Assembly (NCBI GenBank): GCA_024508915.1 | Contig: JANINR010000146.1 | Location: 30,018-94,017, forward strand | Length of the DNA stretch: 64,000 bases | Source: Lysobacteraceae bacterium | Lineage (GTDB): Bacteria > Pseudomonadota > Gammaproteobacteria > Xanthomonadales > Xanthomonadaceae | Reading direction: 5' to 3' | Part shown: positions 1 to 9,068 of the stretch, in pieces | Layout: the number at the start of each line of letters is the position of its first letter | How positions within the stretch are numbered: the first letter of the stretch is position 1 | Notes under the pieces: generated by a model | What the model was told of the DNA's origin: nothing | The model's input: the letters and a program-made list of their open reading frames with translations, nothing else | The model's database searches: none | Translations under genes and position numbers: made by a program

Positions 1-1
1 T

Positions 2-1753
2 GTGCTCGCGGATCTTATAGCCGATCTTTTCGTTGCGCAAATCGGAATCGACCCGGAAGCCTTGATTTGTAAGGGTTTTCTGAACCTCGGCCACCCAGTC
101 CGCCTGGGCGTCGGTGATGTTCATCGCCACCGCCTGGACCGGCGCCAGCCAGGCCGGGAACTGGCCGGCGTGGTGCTCGATCAGGATGCCGATGAAGCGC
201 TCCATGGAGCCGACGATCGCGCGGTGCAGCATGACCGGGTGGCGCTTCTGGCTGTGCTCGTCCACGTACTCGGCGCCGAGGCGGCCGGGCATCATGAAAT
301 CCACCTGCATCGTGCCCAGCTGCCAGGTGCGGCCGATGGCGTCCTTGAGGTGGTATTCGATCTTGGGGCCGTAGAAGGCGCCCTCGCCCGGCAGCTCCTC
401 CCACTCCACCCCGGCGGCGCGCAGCGCCGAGCGCAGCGCCTCCTCGGCCTTGTCCCAGGTCGCGTCGTCGCCCAGGCGCGACTCCGGGCGCAGGGCGAGC
501 TTGACGTGCACGTCGGTGAAGCCGAAGTCCGCGTACACCTTCATCGCCTGCGCATGGAACGCCGTCACCTCGGGCTCGATCTGGTCCTCGGTGCAGAACA
601 CGTGGCCGTCGTCCTGGGTGAAGCCGCGCACGCGCAGGATGCCGTGCAGCGCGCCGGACGGTTCGTTGCGGTGGCAGGCGCCGAACTCGCCGTAGCGGAT
701 CGGCAGGTCGCGGTAGCTGTGCAGGCCCTGCTTGAACACCTGCACGTGGCCCGGGCAGTTCATCGGCTTCAGCGCATAGGTGCGCTTCTCCGACTCGGTG
801 AAGAACATGTTGTCCTTGTAGTTGTCCCAGTGCCCGGACTTCTTCCACAGCTCGACGTCGAGGATCTGCGGGCAGCGCACCTCGCCGTAGCCGGTGTCGC
901 GGTAGACGCGGCGCATGTACTGCTCGACGACCTGCCACACGCTCCAGCCCTTCGGGTGCCAGAACACCAGGCCGGGCGCCTCTTCCTGCAGGTGGAACAG
1001 GTCCTGCTGCTTCGCGATGCGGCGGTGGTCGCGCTTCTCCGCCTCCTCCAGCATCGTGAGGTAGGCCTTGAGGTCCTTGTCGTTGGCCCAGGCGGTGCCG
1101 TAGATGCGGCTCAGCATCTGGTTGTTGTGGTCGCCGCGCCAGTAGGCGCCCGCGACCTTCATCAGCTTGAACGCGCGCAGCTTGTCGGTGGACGGCACGT
1201 GCGGGCCGCGGCACAGGTCGGTGAACTCGCCCTGGGCGTACAGCGACAGGTCCTCGTTCGCCGGGATCGACTCGATGATCTGCGCCTTGTACTCCTCGCC
1301 CATGTCGCGGAAGAACTTCGTCGCCTCGTCGCGCGACTTCACGCTGCGCGACACCGCGTGCGCTTCCTTGACGATCTTCTGCATCTCCGCCTCGATGGCG
1401 GGCAGGTCCTCGGGGGTGAACGGGCGCTCGTAGGCGAAGTCGTAGTAGAAGCCGTTGTCGATCACCGGGCCGATCGTGACCTGCGCGCCCGGATGCAGGC
1501 GCTGCACGGCCTGCGCGAGCAGGTGCGCGGTCGAGTGGCGGAGGATGTCGAGCGCCTCGGGCGACTTGTCGGTGACGATCGCCAGCTCGGCGTCGCGATC
1601 GATGCGGTAGCTGGTGTCGACCAGCTTGCCGTCGACCTTGCCGGCGAGCGCGGCCTTGGCCAGGCCAGCGCCGATGGAGGCGGCGACGTCGGCGACGGTG
1701 ACGGGATGGTCGAACTCGCGGCGCGAGCCGTCGGGGAGGGTGATGGCGATCAT
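2..1753 (-). CDS. thrS: Threonyl-tRNA synthetase, partial (C-terminus runs off window start)
   Basis: Minus-strand translation [43 protein letters not shown]...[13 protein letters not shown]...[11 protein letters not shown]...; TGS and catalytic motifs; ATG at 1753. Confidence 0.97.
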   Translation of the reverse strand, partial: MIAITLPDGSRREFDHPVTVADVAASIGAGLAKAALAGKVDGKLVDTSYRIDRDAELAIVTDKSPEALDILRHSTAHLLAQAVQRLHPGAQVTIGPVIDNGFYYDFAYERPFTPEDLPAIEAEMQKIVKEAHAVSRSVKSRDEATKFFRDMGEEYKAQIIESIPANEDLSLYAQGEFTDLCRGPHVPSTDKLRAFKLMKVAGAYWRGDHNNQMLSRIYGTAWANDKDLKAYLTMLEEAEKRDHRRIAKQQDLFHLQEEAPGLVFWHPKGWSVWQVVEQYMRRVYRDTGYGEVRCPQILDVELWKKSGHWDNYKDNMFFTESEKRTYALKPMNCPGHVQVFKQGLHSYRDLPIRYGEFGACHRNEPSGALHGILRVRGFTQDDGHVFCTEDQIEPEVTAFHAQAMKVYADFGFTDVHVKLALRPESRLGDDATWDKAEEALRSALRAAGVEWEELPGEGAFYGPKIEYHLKDAIGRTWQLGTMQVDFMMPGRLGAEYVDEHSQKRHPVMLHRAIVGSMERFIGILIEHHAGQFPAWLAPVQAVAMNITDAQADWVAEVQKTLTNQGFRVDSDLRNEKIGYKIREH

Positions 1754-1770
1754 GCGAAGGGCCCGGAAAC

Positions 1771-1799
1771 GAAAAAGAGCGCCCAGGGCGCTCTCTCTG
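1771..1799 (-). terminator. Intrinsic terminator in the thrS leader (candidate attenuator)
   Basis: Minus strand AGAGCGCC-CTG-GGCGCTCT followed by TTTT; ends about 18 nt upstream of the thrS ATG. Confidence 0.75.
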
Positions 1800-1820
1800 C
1801 GGGTGCGGCCTGGGGACGGT

Positions 1821-1847
1821 TCAGCGGTGGGCGGTGGTAGTGTCCAT
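1821..1847 (-). promoter_or_regulatory. Candidate thrS leader peptide MDTTTAHR (three consecutive Thr codons)
   Basis: Minus strand ATG GAC ACT ACC ACC GCC CAC CGC TGA, 22 nt before the terminator hairpin. Confidence 0.6.
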
Positions 1848-1933
1848 GTCGCACGCTCGGCCGGCGTTTCCGCGGGCCACCCTCGTCTGTCCCGGGTGCC
1901 TGGCCTTGCCACGCGCTCCTGGCGGAGACGGCG

Positions 1934-2008
1934 TGGTGGGCGGTACAGGGTTCGAACCTGTGACCCCTACCATGTCAAGGTAGTGCTCTACCGCTGAGCT
2001 AACCGCCC
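1934..2008 (-). tRNA. tRNA-Val (GAC), CCA encoded
   Basis: GGGCGGTTAGCTCAGCGGTAGAGCACTACCTTGACATGGTAGGGGTCACAGGTTCGAACCTGTACCGCCCACCA. Confidence 0.96.
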
Positions 2009-2051
2009 GGACACCCTTCCGGGAGCCGGGCATTCTAGCCGACGGCGATTC

Positions 2052-5000
2052 TCAGGGACAAGGCCGTCCGCCCTGGCGGCCCGCCTTGCCGTTCACCGGC
2101 GCGACCAGGCAGGGGTCGGTCGGCCTTTCCGGTCCGTTGCCGCCGTCGTCCGGAGGCGGCGGCGGCGGCGGCGGCGGCGGCGGAGGCGGCGGAGGCGGCG
2201 GAGGCGGCGGAGGCGGTGCCTCGTCGTCGTTGCGGAGGGTGATGCGGAAGCTTGCGTCGCCCGGCGCCACGCCCTGCAGCGGCGTCGCAATCACGTCGAG
2301 GTACTCGTCGGGCTCCACGACATCGTCGCCGTAGATCGGCACTAGGATCGTCTGCGTGCTTTCGCCGGAGGCGAACACCAGCGTGCCTTCGGCGACGCCG
2401 AAGTCCTCGCCGACCGATGCGGTGCCTGCGACGGCGCGGTACGACACCACCGCGCCACCCGCGGGGGCGGGCGAGGACAGCTTCGCGACGACGGACACGG
2501 ATGGGTTGAGGCCGGTGCCGCCCTCGGCCACCACGCTCTCGCCTTCGAGCGACAGTGTCGGCAACGATACGTCGGCGGGGACATCGTCGTCGGGGATGTC
2601 CAGCCGGAAACGCGGCGTCGTCAGCACTGCGCCGCGCGCATCCTCCAGCACGACCTCGAAATACTCGTCGTCCTCGACCCGCGCGTCGTTGTAGGTCTCG
2701 AGGACGATGAACTTCATGCTTTCGCCGGGGGCGAACGCGAGCACGCCCGATACCGGCGCGTAATCCTCCCCCGGCAGCGCCGTGCCCGCCTCGGTCCGGT
2801 ACGACACCGACGCGCCCCCGGCACCCGCGGGCGCCGAGAGGCTCACGATCGCCGACGGAAAATTGGGACCTTCGGCGGAAAGATCGTTGAGTCCCCAGAC
2901 GAGCATCGACGGCAACGTGGACAGCGTGACGTCATGCACCACGCCCGCCGACACCTTGGCGTCCGCGAGCAGGAAGGGCTGGTAGGGCGCGCCGGGCGAT
3001 GGCACCTCCAGGCTGATGTCCGCCCCGGGAACGACCTGGAAACTGAAGGCTGCGCCTGGCCCGTCCAGCCACAGGTCGCGCACCGGGCGCCCGTACGTGT
3101 CGATCGATTCCGACACGCGGAGCTGCAGCGGGAACACGGGGTTGGGGCCGCCCGCGGGCACGCGCAGTCGCCCCGACACGGTGACCCCGGGCACCAGCGG
3201 GTAATCGACGTTCGCGGCCGCGTCCACCTGCCCGAGGTCCAGCTGGGCGGCCGCGAACGGCGCCGGCGGGAACGCGTTGAGCGAGACGTCGTTGCCCGGA
3301 TGGAAGGGAATCGCGTAGCGGAAATCGGGCGGCTGGAGCTGGAGCGTGCGTTCGCCGCGAACGGCTTCGCCAGCGCCGCGCACACGCAGTTCCACGGGCG
3401 TCGCCGGCGGCGGAGACCCCTCCGGGAAGCGCAGCCTGCCCGTGAGGAGCGGCTGCGGATCGTCGTCGACGATCGTCACGATGGCATCGCGGTCCGCCAT
3501 CACCGCGCCCCTGGCGCGGACCAGCTTCAGCTGGATGGTCTCGTCGCCCTCCTCGTCGTCGTCGCCGATCGCCACGACCGAGAATAGTCCGTCGTTCTCG
3601 CCTTCCTCGATGTGCACATAGGGCGAGCCCGTGAAGTAATCCGCCCCGCTGGTCGCGTCGCCGCCGCTGTAGGCCGTCGCCGTTCCGCCGAAGATGCGCA
3701 CTTCCACGTCGACGCCGCCCGGCGGAGCGGCGGTGGACAAGCGCACCGGAACGATCAGGCCCGGGTTCGTGCCACTGCCCTCCTCCACCACGCTGGCGTC
3801 GAGGATCGAGACCGTGCCCGGCGCGCCGCCGCGGAACGCGGCGACGACCGGTGCCATCTGCGCAAGGCTGCGGACATTGTCGGCGCGTCCGGCCACCCCG
3901 CATTCCGTCCCGCAGGCAGTCACGGACGGATTCGAGAAATAACCGATCCACGGCAGGCCGTACTGGTACGCCATGATCGTCGCGAAGCCCGGCGGATCCT
4001 CGTGGCGGTATCCGAACGAATACGGGAACGCGCCATAGACCGTGATGCGATCGGGCGCCCAGGTCGCGGTCTGGCGATCGTGCTGCGACCCCAGGTTGTG
4101 CCCGGTCTCGTGCGCGAACGCGTACGGGCCGCACGGATCGACGTTGCTGACGGAATAGCCGTACCGCGGATCCATGTAAGAACGCTGCTGCTCGGCGGCT
4201 CCCAGATAGGCGATCCCGCAGGTCGGGTCGCCTTCCGTGTAGGGACGGGCGACGGACACCAGGTCGGCGCCGGAGGCGTCGCGGAGGGCGCGGATGTCGA
4301 CGCCCGGCAAGCGGTTGCCGACGATGTCGTACAGCAGCTGCTCGTTGTATTCGCCCACGGGCACGGCGATTTCGCGCATGCCCACGAGCGCGAAGCGGAC
4401 CACCGAGCCGCTGTCGCGGTGGGCCTGGTTGGCGATGGCCACCATGCTGGTCACTTCGGTCTCGGCCGCGGACGCCGTGCCGCGCAGCGCCACGAGCGCG
4501 GCGTCGTACAGGCCGAGGACGTCGATCCGCACCGTGGTCGTCGCGTCGTTCGCGGTCGCGGTCTTGCGAGGGACGACGGCGGTCGCCGGACCGCGCGCCG
4601 CGATCGCGGGCACGGACGAAGCGGCGCTGGTTCCCGCGCGCGACCCGGCGGGAACGACGAAATCCGGCATCGGTGCCTTGCCCTTGGGCACCATCGCGCC
4701 TGCGCGCGCGATTCGGACGACGCCATGCACGGTGGTGATCGCGAACGAGCGCCCGTCTGGCCGTGGCAGGACACCGAACACCGCGTCCGGTCCGAAGGTG
4801 AGTACCGCCGATTGCGGCCCGAGTACGGTCTTGACCCGCCCCACGACCGTCCAGCGATCGCCGCCTTCGTCGTATCCCTGCTCCATGCGAACCGCGTAGC
4901 GTGTTCCGTCCGCGAGTCCGATCGCCAGTTCGCCTTCGGCCAGCGCGCGGCGGGCCATGTCGCGGGTCAGGAGGATCCGGACGGGCGCATCGGAACCGCC

Positions 5001-5198
5001 GCGTTGCGCCGGGATCCGGATGGCCGTCACCAGGCCCGTGCGCGAAGCAGGCGCGGAGGAATCGACTGCCCGGGTGCCGGCGTCCGCGGCGCCATCGGAA
5101 GCGGCGCAACCGCCCAGGAGCAGGATGGTGCCCAGCATCGTGGCCGGCAGGATTGCGCGGTGCCAGCGCGCGGCGCGCGAATCGCCCGATCGAGCCAT
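2052..5198 (-). CDS. Secreted/lipoprotein metzincin (reprolysin-like) zinc metalloprotease with Calx-beta repeats and poly-proline C-terminal segment
   Basis: Lipobox LLGGC; FAHETGHNLGSQHD (HExxHxxGxxHD); three Calx-beta-like segments each ending in (V/I)(D/R)DDD; long Pro run. Confidence 0.85.
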   Translation of the reverse strand: MARSGDSRAARWHRAILPATMLGTILLLGGCAASDGAADAGTRAVDSSAPASRTGLVTAIRIPAQRGGSDAPVRILLTRDMARRALAEGELAIGLADGTRYAVRMEQGYDEGGDRWTVVGRVKTVLGPQSAVLTFGPDAVFGVLPRPDGRSFAITTVHGVVRIARAGAMVPKGKAPMPDFVVPAGSRAGTSAASSVPAIAARGPATAVVPRKTATANDATTTVRIDVLGLYDAALVALRGTASAAETEVTSMVAIANQAHRDSGSVVRFALVGMREIAVPVGEYNEQLLYDIVGNRLPGVDIRALRDASGADLVSVARPYTEGDPTCGIAYLGAAEQQRSYMDPRYGYSVSNVDPCGPYAFAHETGHNLGSQHDRQTATWAPDRITVYGAFPYSFGYRHEDPPGFATIMAYQYGLPWIGYFSNPSVTACGTECGVAGRADNVRSLAQMAPVVAAFRGGAPGTVSILDASVVEEGSGTNPGLIVPVRLSTAAPPGGVDVEVRIFGGTATAYSGGDATSGADYFTGSPYVHIEEGENDGLFSVVAIGDDDEEGDETIQLKLVRARGAVMADRDAIVTIVDDDPQPLLTGRLRFPEGSPPPATPVELRVRGAGEAVRGERTLQLQPPDFRYAIPFHPGNDVSLNAFPPAPFAAAQLDLGQVDAAANVDYPLVPGVTVSGRLRVPAGGPNPVFPLQLRVSESIDTYGRPVRDLWLDGPGAAFSFQVVPGADISLEVPSPGAPYQPFLLADAKVSAGVVHDVTLSTLPSMLVWGLNDLSAEGPNFPSAIVSLSAPAGAGGASVSYRTEAGTALPGEDYAPVSGVLAFAPGESMKFIVLETYNDARVEDDEYFEVVLEDARGAVLTTPRFRLDIPDDDVPADVSLPTLSLEGESVVAEGGTGLNPSVSVVAKLSSPAPAGGAVVSYRAVAGTASVGEDFGVAEGTLVFASGESTQTILVPIYGDDVVEPDEYLDVIATPLQGVAPGDASFRITLRNDDEAPPPPPPPPPPPPPPPPPPPPPPDDGGNGPERPTDPCLVAPVNGKAGRQGGRPCP
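2150..2216. repeat. (CCG/CCT)n triplet repeat encoding poly-proline
   Basis: Plus strand ggaggcggcggcggcggcggcggcggcggcggaggcggcgg... Confidence 0.9.
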
Positions 5199-5269
5199 CG
5201 TCCCTGCCCCCGCTCCTTTTCCCCGGGATGGAGGATACCCCACGGGGTCGCGGCCTCCAGCTGCGGCGC

Positions 5270-7318
5270 TCAGGTCCCCAGGCGGGCCTCCTTGAGGCGC
5301 CGGAGCTCGTCGCGGGCCTTCGCCGCCTCCTCGAACTCCAGGTCGCGGGCGTGCTGGTGCATCTTCTGCTCCAGCGCCTTCATCCGGGCCGCGGCCTGCG
5401 ACGGGCTCAGCACGGCGTAGTCCTCGGCGGCCTCGGCCACGCGGCGGCCCTTGCCCTTGCCGACCTTGACCATGCCCGGCTCGGCGCGCGCGCCTTCCAT
5501 CACGTCCATCACCGCGCGCTGCACGCTCTGCGGGGTGATGCCGTGCTCGGCGTTGTAGTCGACCTGCTTCTGCCGGCGCCGGTCGGTTTCCTCGATCGCC
5601 CGCTGCATCGAATTGGTGATGCGGTCGGCGTAGAGGATCGCGCGGCCGCGCAGGTTGCGCGCCGCGCGGCCGATGGTCTGGATCAGCGAGCCGGTGGAGC
5701 GCAGGAAGCCTTCCTTGTCGGCGTCGAGGATCGCGACCAGCGACACCTCCGGCATGTCCAGGCCCTCGCGCAGCAGGTTGATGCCGACGAGCACGTCGAA
5801 CTTGCCCAGGCGCAGGTCGCGGATGATCTCCACGCGCTCGACCGTGTCCACGTCGGAGTGCAGGTAGCGCACCTTCACGTCATGCTCGGCGAGGTACTCG
5901 GTGAGGTTCTCGGCCATGCGCTTGGTGAGCGTGGTCACCAGCACGCGGTCGCCCATCGCCACGCGCGCGTTGATCTCGCCGAGCACGTCGTCGACCTGCG
6001 TCGCCACCGGGCGGATCTCGACCTGCGGATCGACCAGGCCGGTCGGGCGCACGAGCAGCTCGGTCACCTCGCCTTCCGACATGCGCAGCTCGTACGGGCC
6101 GGGCGTCGCGGAGACGAAGATCGCGCGCGGCGCGCGGCCTTCCCATTCCTCGAACTTCAGCGGACGGTTGTCGAGCGCGGACGGCAGGCGGAACCCGAAT
6201 TCGACCAACGTCTCCTTGCGCGAGCGGTCGCCCTTGTACATCGCGCCGATCTGCGGGACGGTGACGTGCGATTCGTCGACGACGAGCAGCGCGTCGGCCG
6301 GCAGGTAGTCGAACAGGCACGGCGGCGGCTCGCCGGGCATGTAGCCCGTCAGGTGCCGCGAATAGTTCTCGATGCCGTTGCAGTAGCCGACCTCGGCCAT
6401 CATCTCGAGGTCGAACTGCGTGCGCTGCGCGAGGCGCTGCGCCTCCACCAGCTTGTTCTGCGAGTACAGCCATTCCAGCCGTTCGCGCAGTTCGGCCTTG
6501 ATCGTCTCCACCGCGTCGAGGATCGTGCGGCGGCTGGTGACGTAGTGCGAGCCGGGGTAGATCGTGTAGCGCGGCAGCCTGCGCAGGGTTTCGCCGGTGA
6601 GCGGGTCGAACAGGGTGAGGTTCTCGATCTCGCCGTCGAACAGCTCGATGCGCAGCGCCTCGGCGTCGGATTCGGCCGGATGCACGTCGATGACCTCGCC
6701 GCGCACGCGGTAGGTACCGCGCGCCAGTTCGGTCTCGTTGCGATCGTATTGCATCTCGGTGAGGCGGCGGATCAGCTCGCGCTGGTCGATGCGCTCGCCG
6801 CGGACCATGTGCAGCACCATCTTGTGGTACTCGCCCGGGTCGCCGAGGCCGTAGATCGCCGACACCGTGCAGACGATGATCGCGTCGCGCCGCTCCAGCA
6901 GCGCCTTGGTCGCCGACAGGCGCATCTGCTCGATGTGCTCGTTCACCGAACTGTCCTTCTCGATGAAGGTGTCGGAGGACGGGACGTAGGCTTCCGGCTG
7001 GTAGTAGTCGTAGTAGCTGACGAAGTACTCGACCGCGTTGTGCGGGAAGAACGCCTTGAACTCGCCGTACAGCTGCGCCGCCAGGGTCTTGTTCGGCGCC
7101 ATCACCAGGGTCGGCTTCTGCACCTGCTGGATGACGTTGGCGATGGTGTAGGTCTTGCCCGAGCCGGTGACGCCGAGCAGGGTCTGGCGCGCCAGGCCGG
7201 CCTCGAAGCCGGCGACGAGCTTGTCGATCGCCTGCGGCTGGTCGCCGGCGGGCGCATACGGGGCGACCAGCTGGAAGCGGTCGGCCTGGACTGGGTTGTC
7301 GGCGGTGGTGTCGGTCAT
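5270..7318 (-). CDS. uvrB: Excinuclease ABC subunit B
   Basis: [38 protein letters not shown]...[12 protein letters not shown]...; UVR motif at C-terminus. Confidence 0.98.
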   Translation of the reverse strand: MTDTTADNPVQADRFQLVAPYAPAGDQPQAIDKLVAGFEAGLARQTLLGVTGSGKTYTIANVIQQVQKPTLVMAPNKTLAAQLYGEFKAFFPHNAVEYFVSYYDYYQPEAYVPSSDTFIEKDSSVNEHIEQMRLSATKALLERRDAIIVCTVSAIYGLGDPGEYHKMVLHMVRGERIDQRELIRRLTEMQYDRNETELARGTYRVRGEVIDVHPAESDAEALRIELFDGEIENLTLFDPLTGETLRRLPRYTIYPGSHYVTSRRTILDAVETIKAELRERLEWLYSQNKLVEAQRLAQRTQFDLEMMAEVGYCNGIENYSRHLTGYMPGEPPPCLFDYLPADALLVVDESHVTVPQIGAMYKGDRSRKETLVEFGFRLPSALDNRPLKFEEWEGRAPRAIFVSATPGPYELRMSEGEVTELLVRPTGLVDPQVEIRPVATQVDDVLGEINARVAMGDRVLVTTLTKRMAENLTEYLAEHDVKVRYLHSDVDTVERVEIIRDLRLGKFDVLVGINLLREGLDMPEVSLVAILDADKEGFLRSTGSLIQTIGRAARNLRGRAILYADRITNSMQRAIEETDRRRQKQVDYNAEHGITPQSVQRAVMDVMEGARAEPGMVKVGKGKGRRVAEAAEDYAVLSPSQAAARMKALEQKMHQHARDLEFEEAAKARDELRRLKEARLGT

Positions 7319-7377
7319 CGGACCGTCCAGTCTACTGCCGCGCGCAGGCGGGTGATTCCCCGACAGCGCGCTACGGC

Positions 7378-8007
7378 ATGGCCCGATTCAGCCGGGTCTT
7401 CGGTCGCGGGAAGCTGGCCCTCCCGACAAGCTCGCCCAGGGCTCCGACCGTGCACGCCGTCCCCCGCCCCGTCCCACCCTTCGGCTTCACCCTCATCGAG
7501 GCGATGATCGCGCTGCTGGTCGCCGCGCTGCTGCTGGGCCTGGCAGTGCCCGCCTGGAGCAACGCCAGCGAAGCCGCCCGCGCCGTGGCCGCGCGCGCCG
7601 CGATGCAGGACACGCTCGACGGGGCGATGCGGCACGCGGCGCTGACCGGCACCGAGGTCGTCCTCTGCCCCGGCGATGCCGCATGCCGCGACACCTGGGA
7701 CTGGAGCGCCGGCTGGCTGGCCTGGGCGGACCGCGACGGCGACCGCAGGCTCGATGCGGGCGAGACGGTCCTGCACCGGGAGCCCGCGTTGCCTGGACGG
7801 GTGCACCTGCGGAGCACGCGCGGCCGGCGCCGGCTCGTGCTGCACCCGCATGGCGGGGCCGCGGCGGGGACCAACGTGACGTTCACGCTCTGCGACGGCC
7901 GCGGCGCCTCGCGCACGGTCGCGCTGGTCCTTGCCGGCAGCGGCCGCCTGCGCGATGCGAAGCCCGCCGCCGCCGCCGTCGCCGATTGCCTCGCGCCGCC
8001 GCCGTGA
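7378..8007 (+). CDS. GspH/FimT-family type IV pilin-like protein (actual start probably internal)
   Basis: Prepilin motif [28 protein letters not shown]; GspH-like [20 protein letters not shown]. Confidence 0.85.
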   Translation: MARFSRVFGRGKLALPTSSPRAPTVHAVPRPVPPFGFTLIEAMIALLVAALLLGLAVPAWSNASEAARAVAARAAMQDTLDGAMRHAALTGTEVVLCPGDAACRDTWDWSAGWLAWADRDGDRRLDAGETVLHREPALPGRVHLRSTRGRRRLVLHPHGGAAAGTNVTFTLCDGRGASRTVALVLAGSGRLRDAKPAAAAVADCLAPPP

Positions 8008-8067
8008 ATGCGCCGCGCGCCGGCGCGGTTGCGCGCTGCCGGGGCCGACGGCACAATATGCGGCCCC

Positions 8068-8144
8068 GCCCGAATAGCTCAGCCGGTTAGAGCACTTGAC
8101 TGTTAATCAGGGGGTCGTTGGTTCGAGTCCAACTTCGGGCGCCA
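8068..8144 (+). tRNA. tRNA-Asn (GTT), CCA encoded
   Basis: GCCCGAATAGCTCAGCCGGTTAGAGCACTTGACTGTTAATCAGGGGGTCGTTGGTTCGAGTCCAACTTCGGGCGCCA. Confidence 0.96.
8100..8144 (+). repeat. attL: 45-bp direct repeat within tRNA-Asn
   Basis: ctgttaatcagggggtcgttggttcgagtccaacttcgggcgcca. Confidence 0.92.
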
Positions 8145-8152
8145 GATAAATC

Positions 8153-8183
8153 AAAGGCTTGCGTGATGAACGCAGGCCTTTTT
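8153..8183 (+). terminator. Hairpin/terminator downstream of tRNA-Asn (element-supplied)
   Basis: aaaggcttgcgtgatgaacgcaggccttttt. Confidence 0.6.
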
Positions 8184-8273
8184 CTATTATTTTCGCGAAA
8201 AATGTTGCGAAAAATAATCTCAGGCGGCCTGAGACAGCAATTGCCGGCCCGTCACGGTGACTAACAGCATATG

Positions 8274-8302
8274 TTGTATATACATCTCGTGCGTATATAC
8301 AA
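8274..8302. promoter_or_regulatory. Operator-like inverted repeat upstream of the TA module
   Basis: TTGTATATAC-N9-GTATATACAA, perfect 10-bp arms, 33 bp upstream of the toxin ATG. Confidence 0.65.
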
Positions 8303-8335
8303 TTCTCGACCCACTCGGCCGGTCCCCTCCGCTAC

Positions 8336-8632
8336 ATGCCGAAAATAATCATTTCCGACACCATCCGGGCCAAGCTTGCGGCCGAGCACGACGTGGGCGT
8401 GCCCGAGGTTCACCAGTGCTTCGCCAATCGTACGGGTAGCCTATTGTTGGACACCCGGGATCAGCACAAAACTGATCCTCCAACTCGTTGGTTCATTGCA
8501 CCAACTAACCGCGGAAGGCTGCTGAAAGTTTGCTACGTGCCAGGAAGCGACTACTTCCTTCGCACCTGTTTCGAGCCCGACGATACTGAGCTTGCGATCT
8601 ATCGCAAGCATGGGAATCCGACTGACTTTTGA
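8336..8632 (+). CDS. BrnT-like toxin candidate (family often annotated 'ADP-ribosyl-(dinitrogen reductase) hydrolase')
   Basis: MPKIIISDTIRAKLAAEHDVGVPEVHQCFANRTGSLLLDTRDQHKTDPPTRWFIAPTNRGRLLKVCYV...; small, followed 9 bp later by an RHH-like protein. Confidence 0.7.
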   Translation: MPKIIISDTIRAKLAAEHDVGVPEVHQCFANRTGSLLLDTRDQHKTDPPTRWFIAPTNRGRLLKVCYVPGSDYFLRTCFEPDDTELAIYRKHGNPTDF

Positions 8633-8641
8633 GAGCCAACA

Positions 8642-9019
8642 ATGATGAACACGAACACTCGCAACTTGGATCCCACCGTTACCGCCCAATGGGAAAACGG
8701 CGAATTGGGGCGGAGTGACGAGTATGTCGCCGTCGCCCCCGAAAGTGAGTCCAACGAACTTGATTCATCTCTTGCGATGAAGTTGGTGTCGATTCGTCTA
8801 CCGATCCCACTGATTGAGACTCTTAAAGCAATCGCATCACACCATGGCATCGCCTATCAGCCGATGATCCGAGATCTGCTCATACGCTTTGCGCGCTCTG
8901 AGATTCATCAAATCGTGAGCGCGCTCGATGGACAGATGAAACAAGCGCAATCTTCGGATGAGCCTAGCCCACCAGTCGAGGCGTTCATAGAGCGCACAAA
9001 AATGGCTGCCTGCGGTTAA
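8642..9019 (+). CDS. BrnA/CopG-like ribbon-helix-helix antitoxin candidate
   Basis: C-terminal MKLVSIRLPIPLIETLKAIASHHGIAYQPMIRDLLIRFA resembles BrnA/CopG; adjacent to toxin. Confidence 0.7.
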   Translation: MMNTNTRNLDPTVTAQWENGELGRSDEYVAVAPESESNELDSSLAMKLVSIRLPIPLIETLKAIASHHGIAYQPMIRDLLIRFARSEIHQIVSALDGQMKQAQSSDEPSPPVEAFIERTKMAACG

Positions 9020-9032
9020 GGCGGCCAGAGAA

Positions 9033-9060
9033 AAGGCCCCGCATTGCGGGGCCTTTTTTT
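9033..9060. terminator. Terminator between convergent TA module and P63C gene
   Basis: aaggccccgcattgcggggcctttttt. Confidence 0.85.
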
Positions 9061-9068
9061 GGCCAAAC

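Noticed and set aside
2086-2334. Plus-strand poly-glycine ORF across the triplet repeat
   Set aside because: Reverse complement of the poly-proline coding repeat in the metalloprotease gene.
8257-8439. 60-aa ORF overlapping the TA promoter
   Set aside because: Overlaps the operator palindrome and the toxin start in another frame; no coding character.
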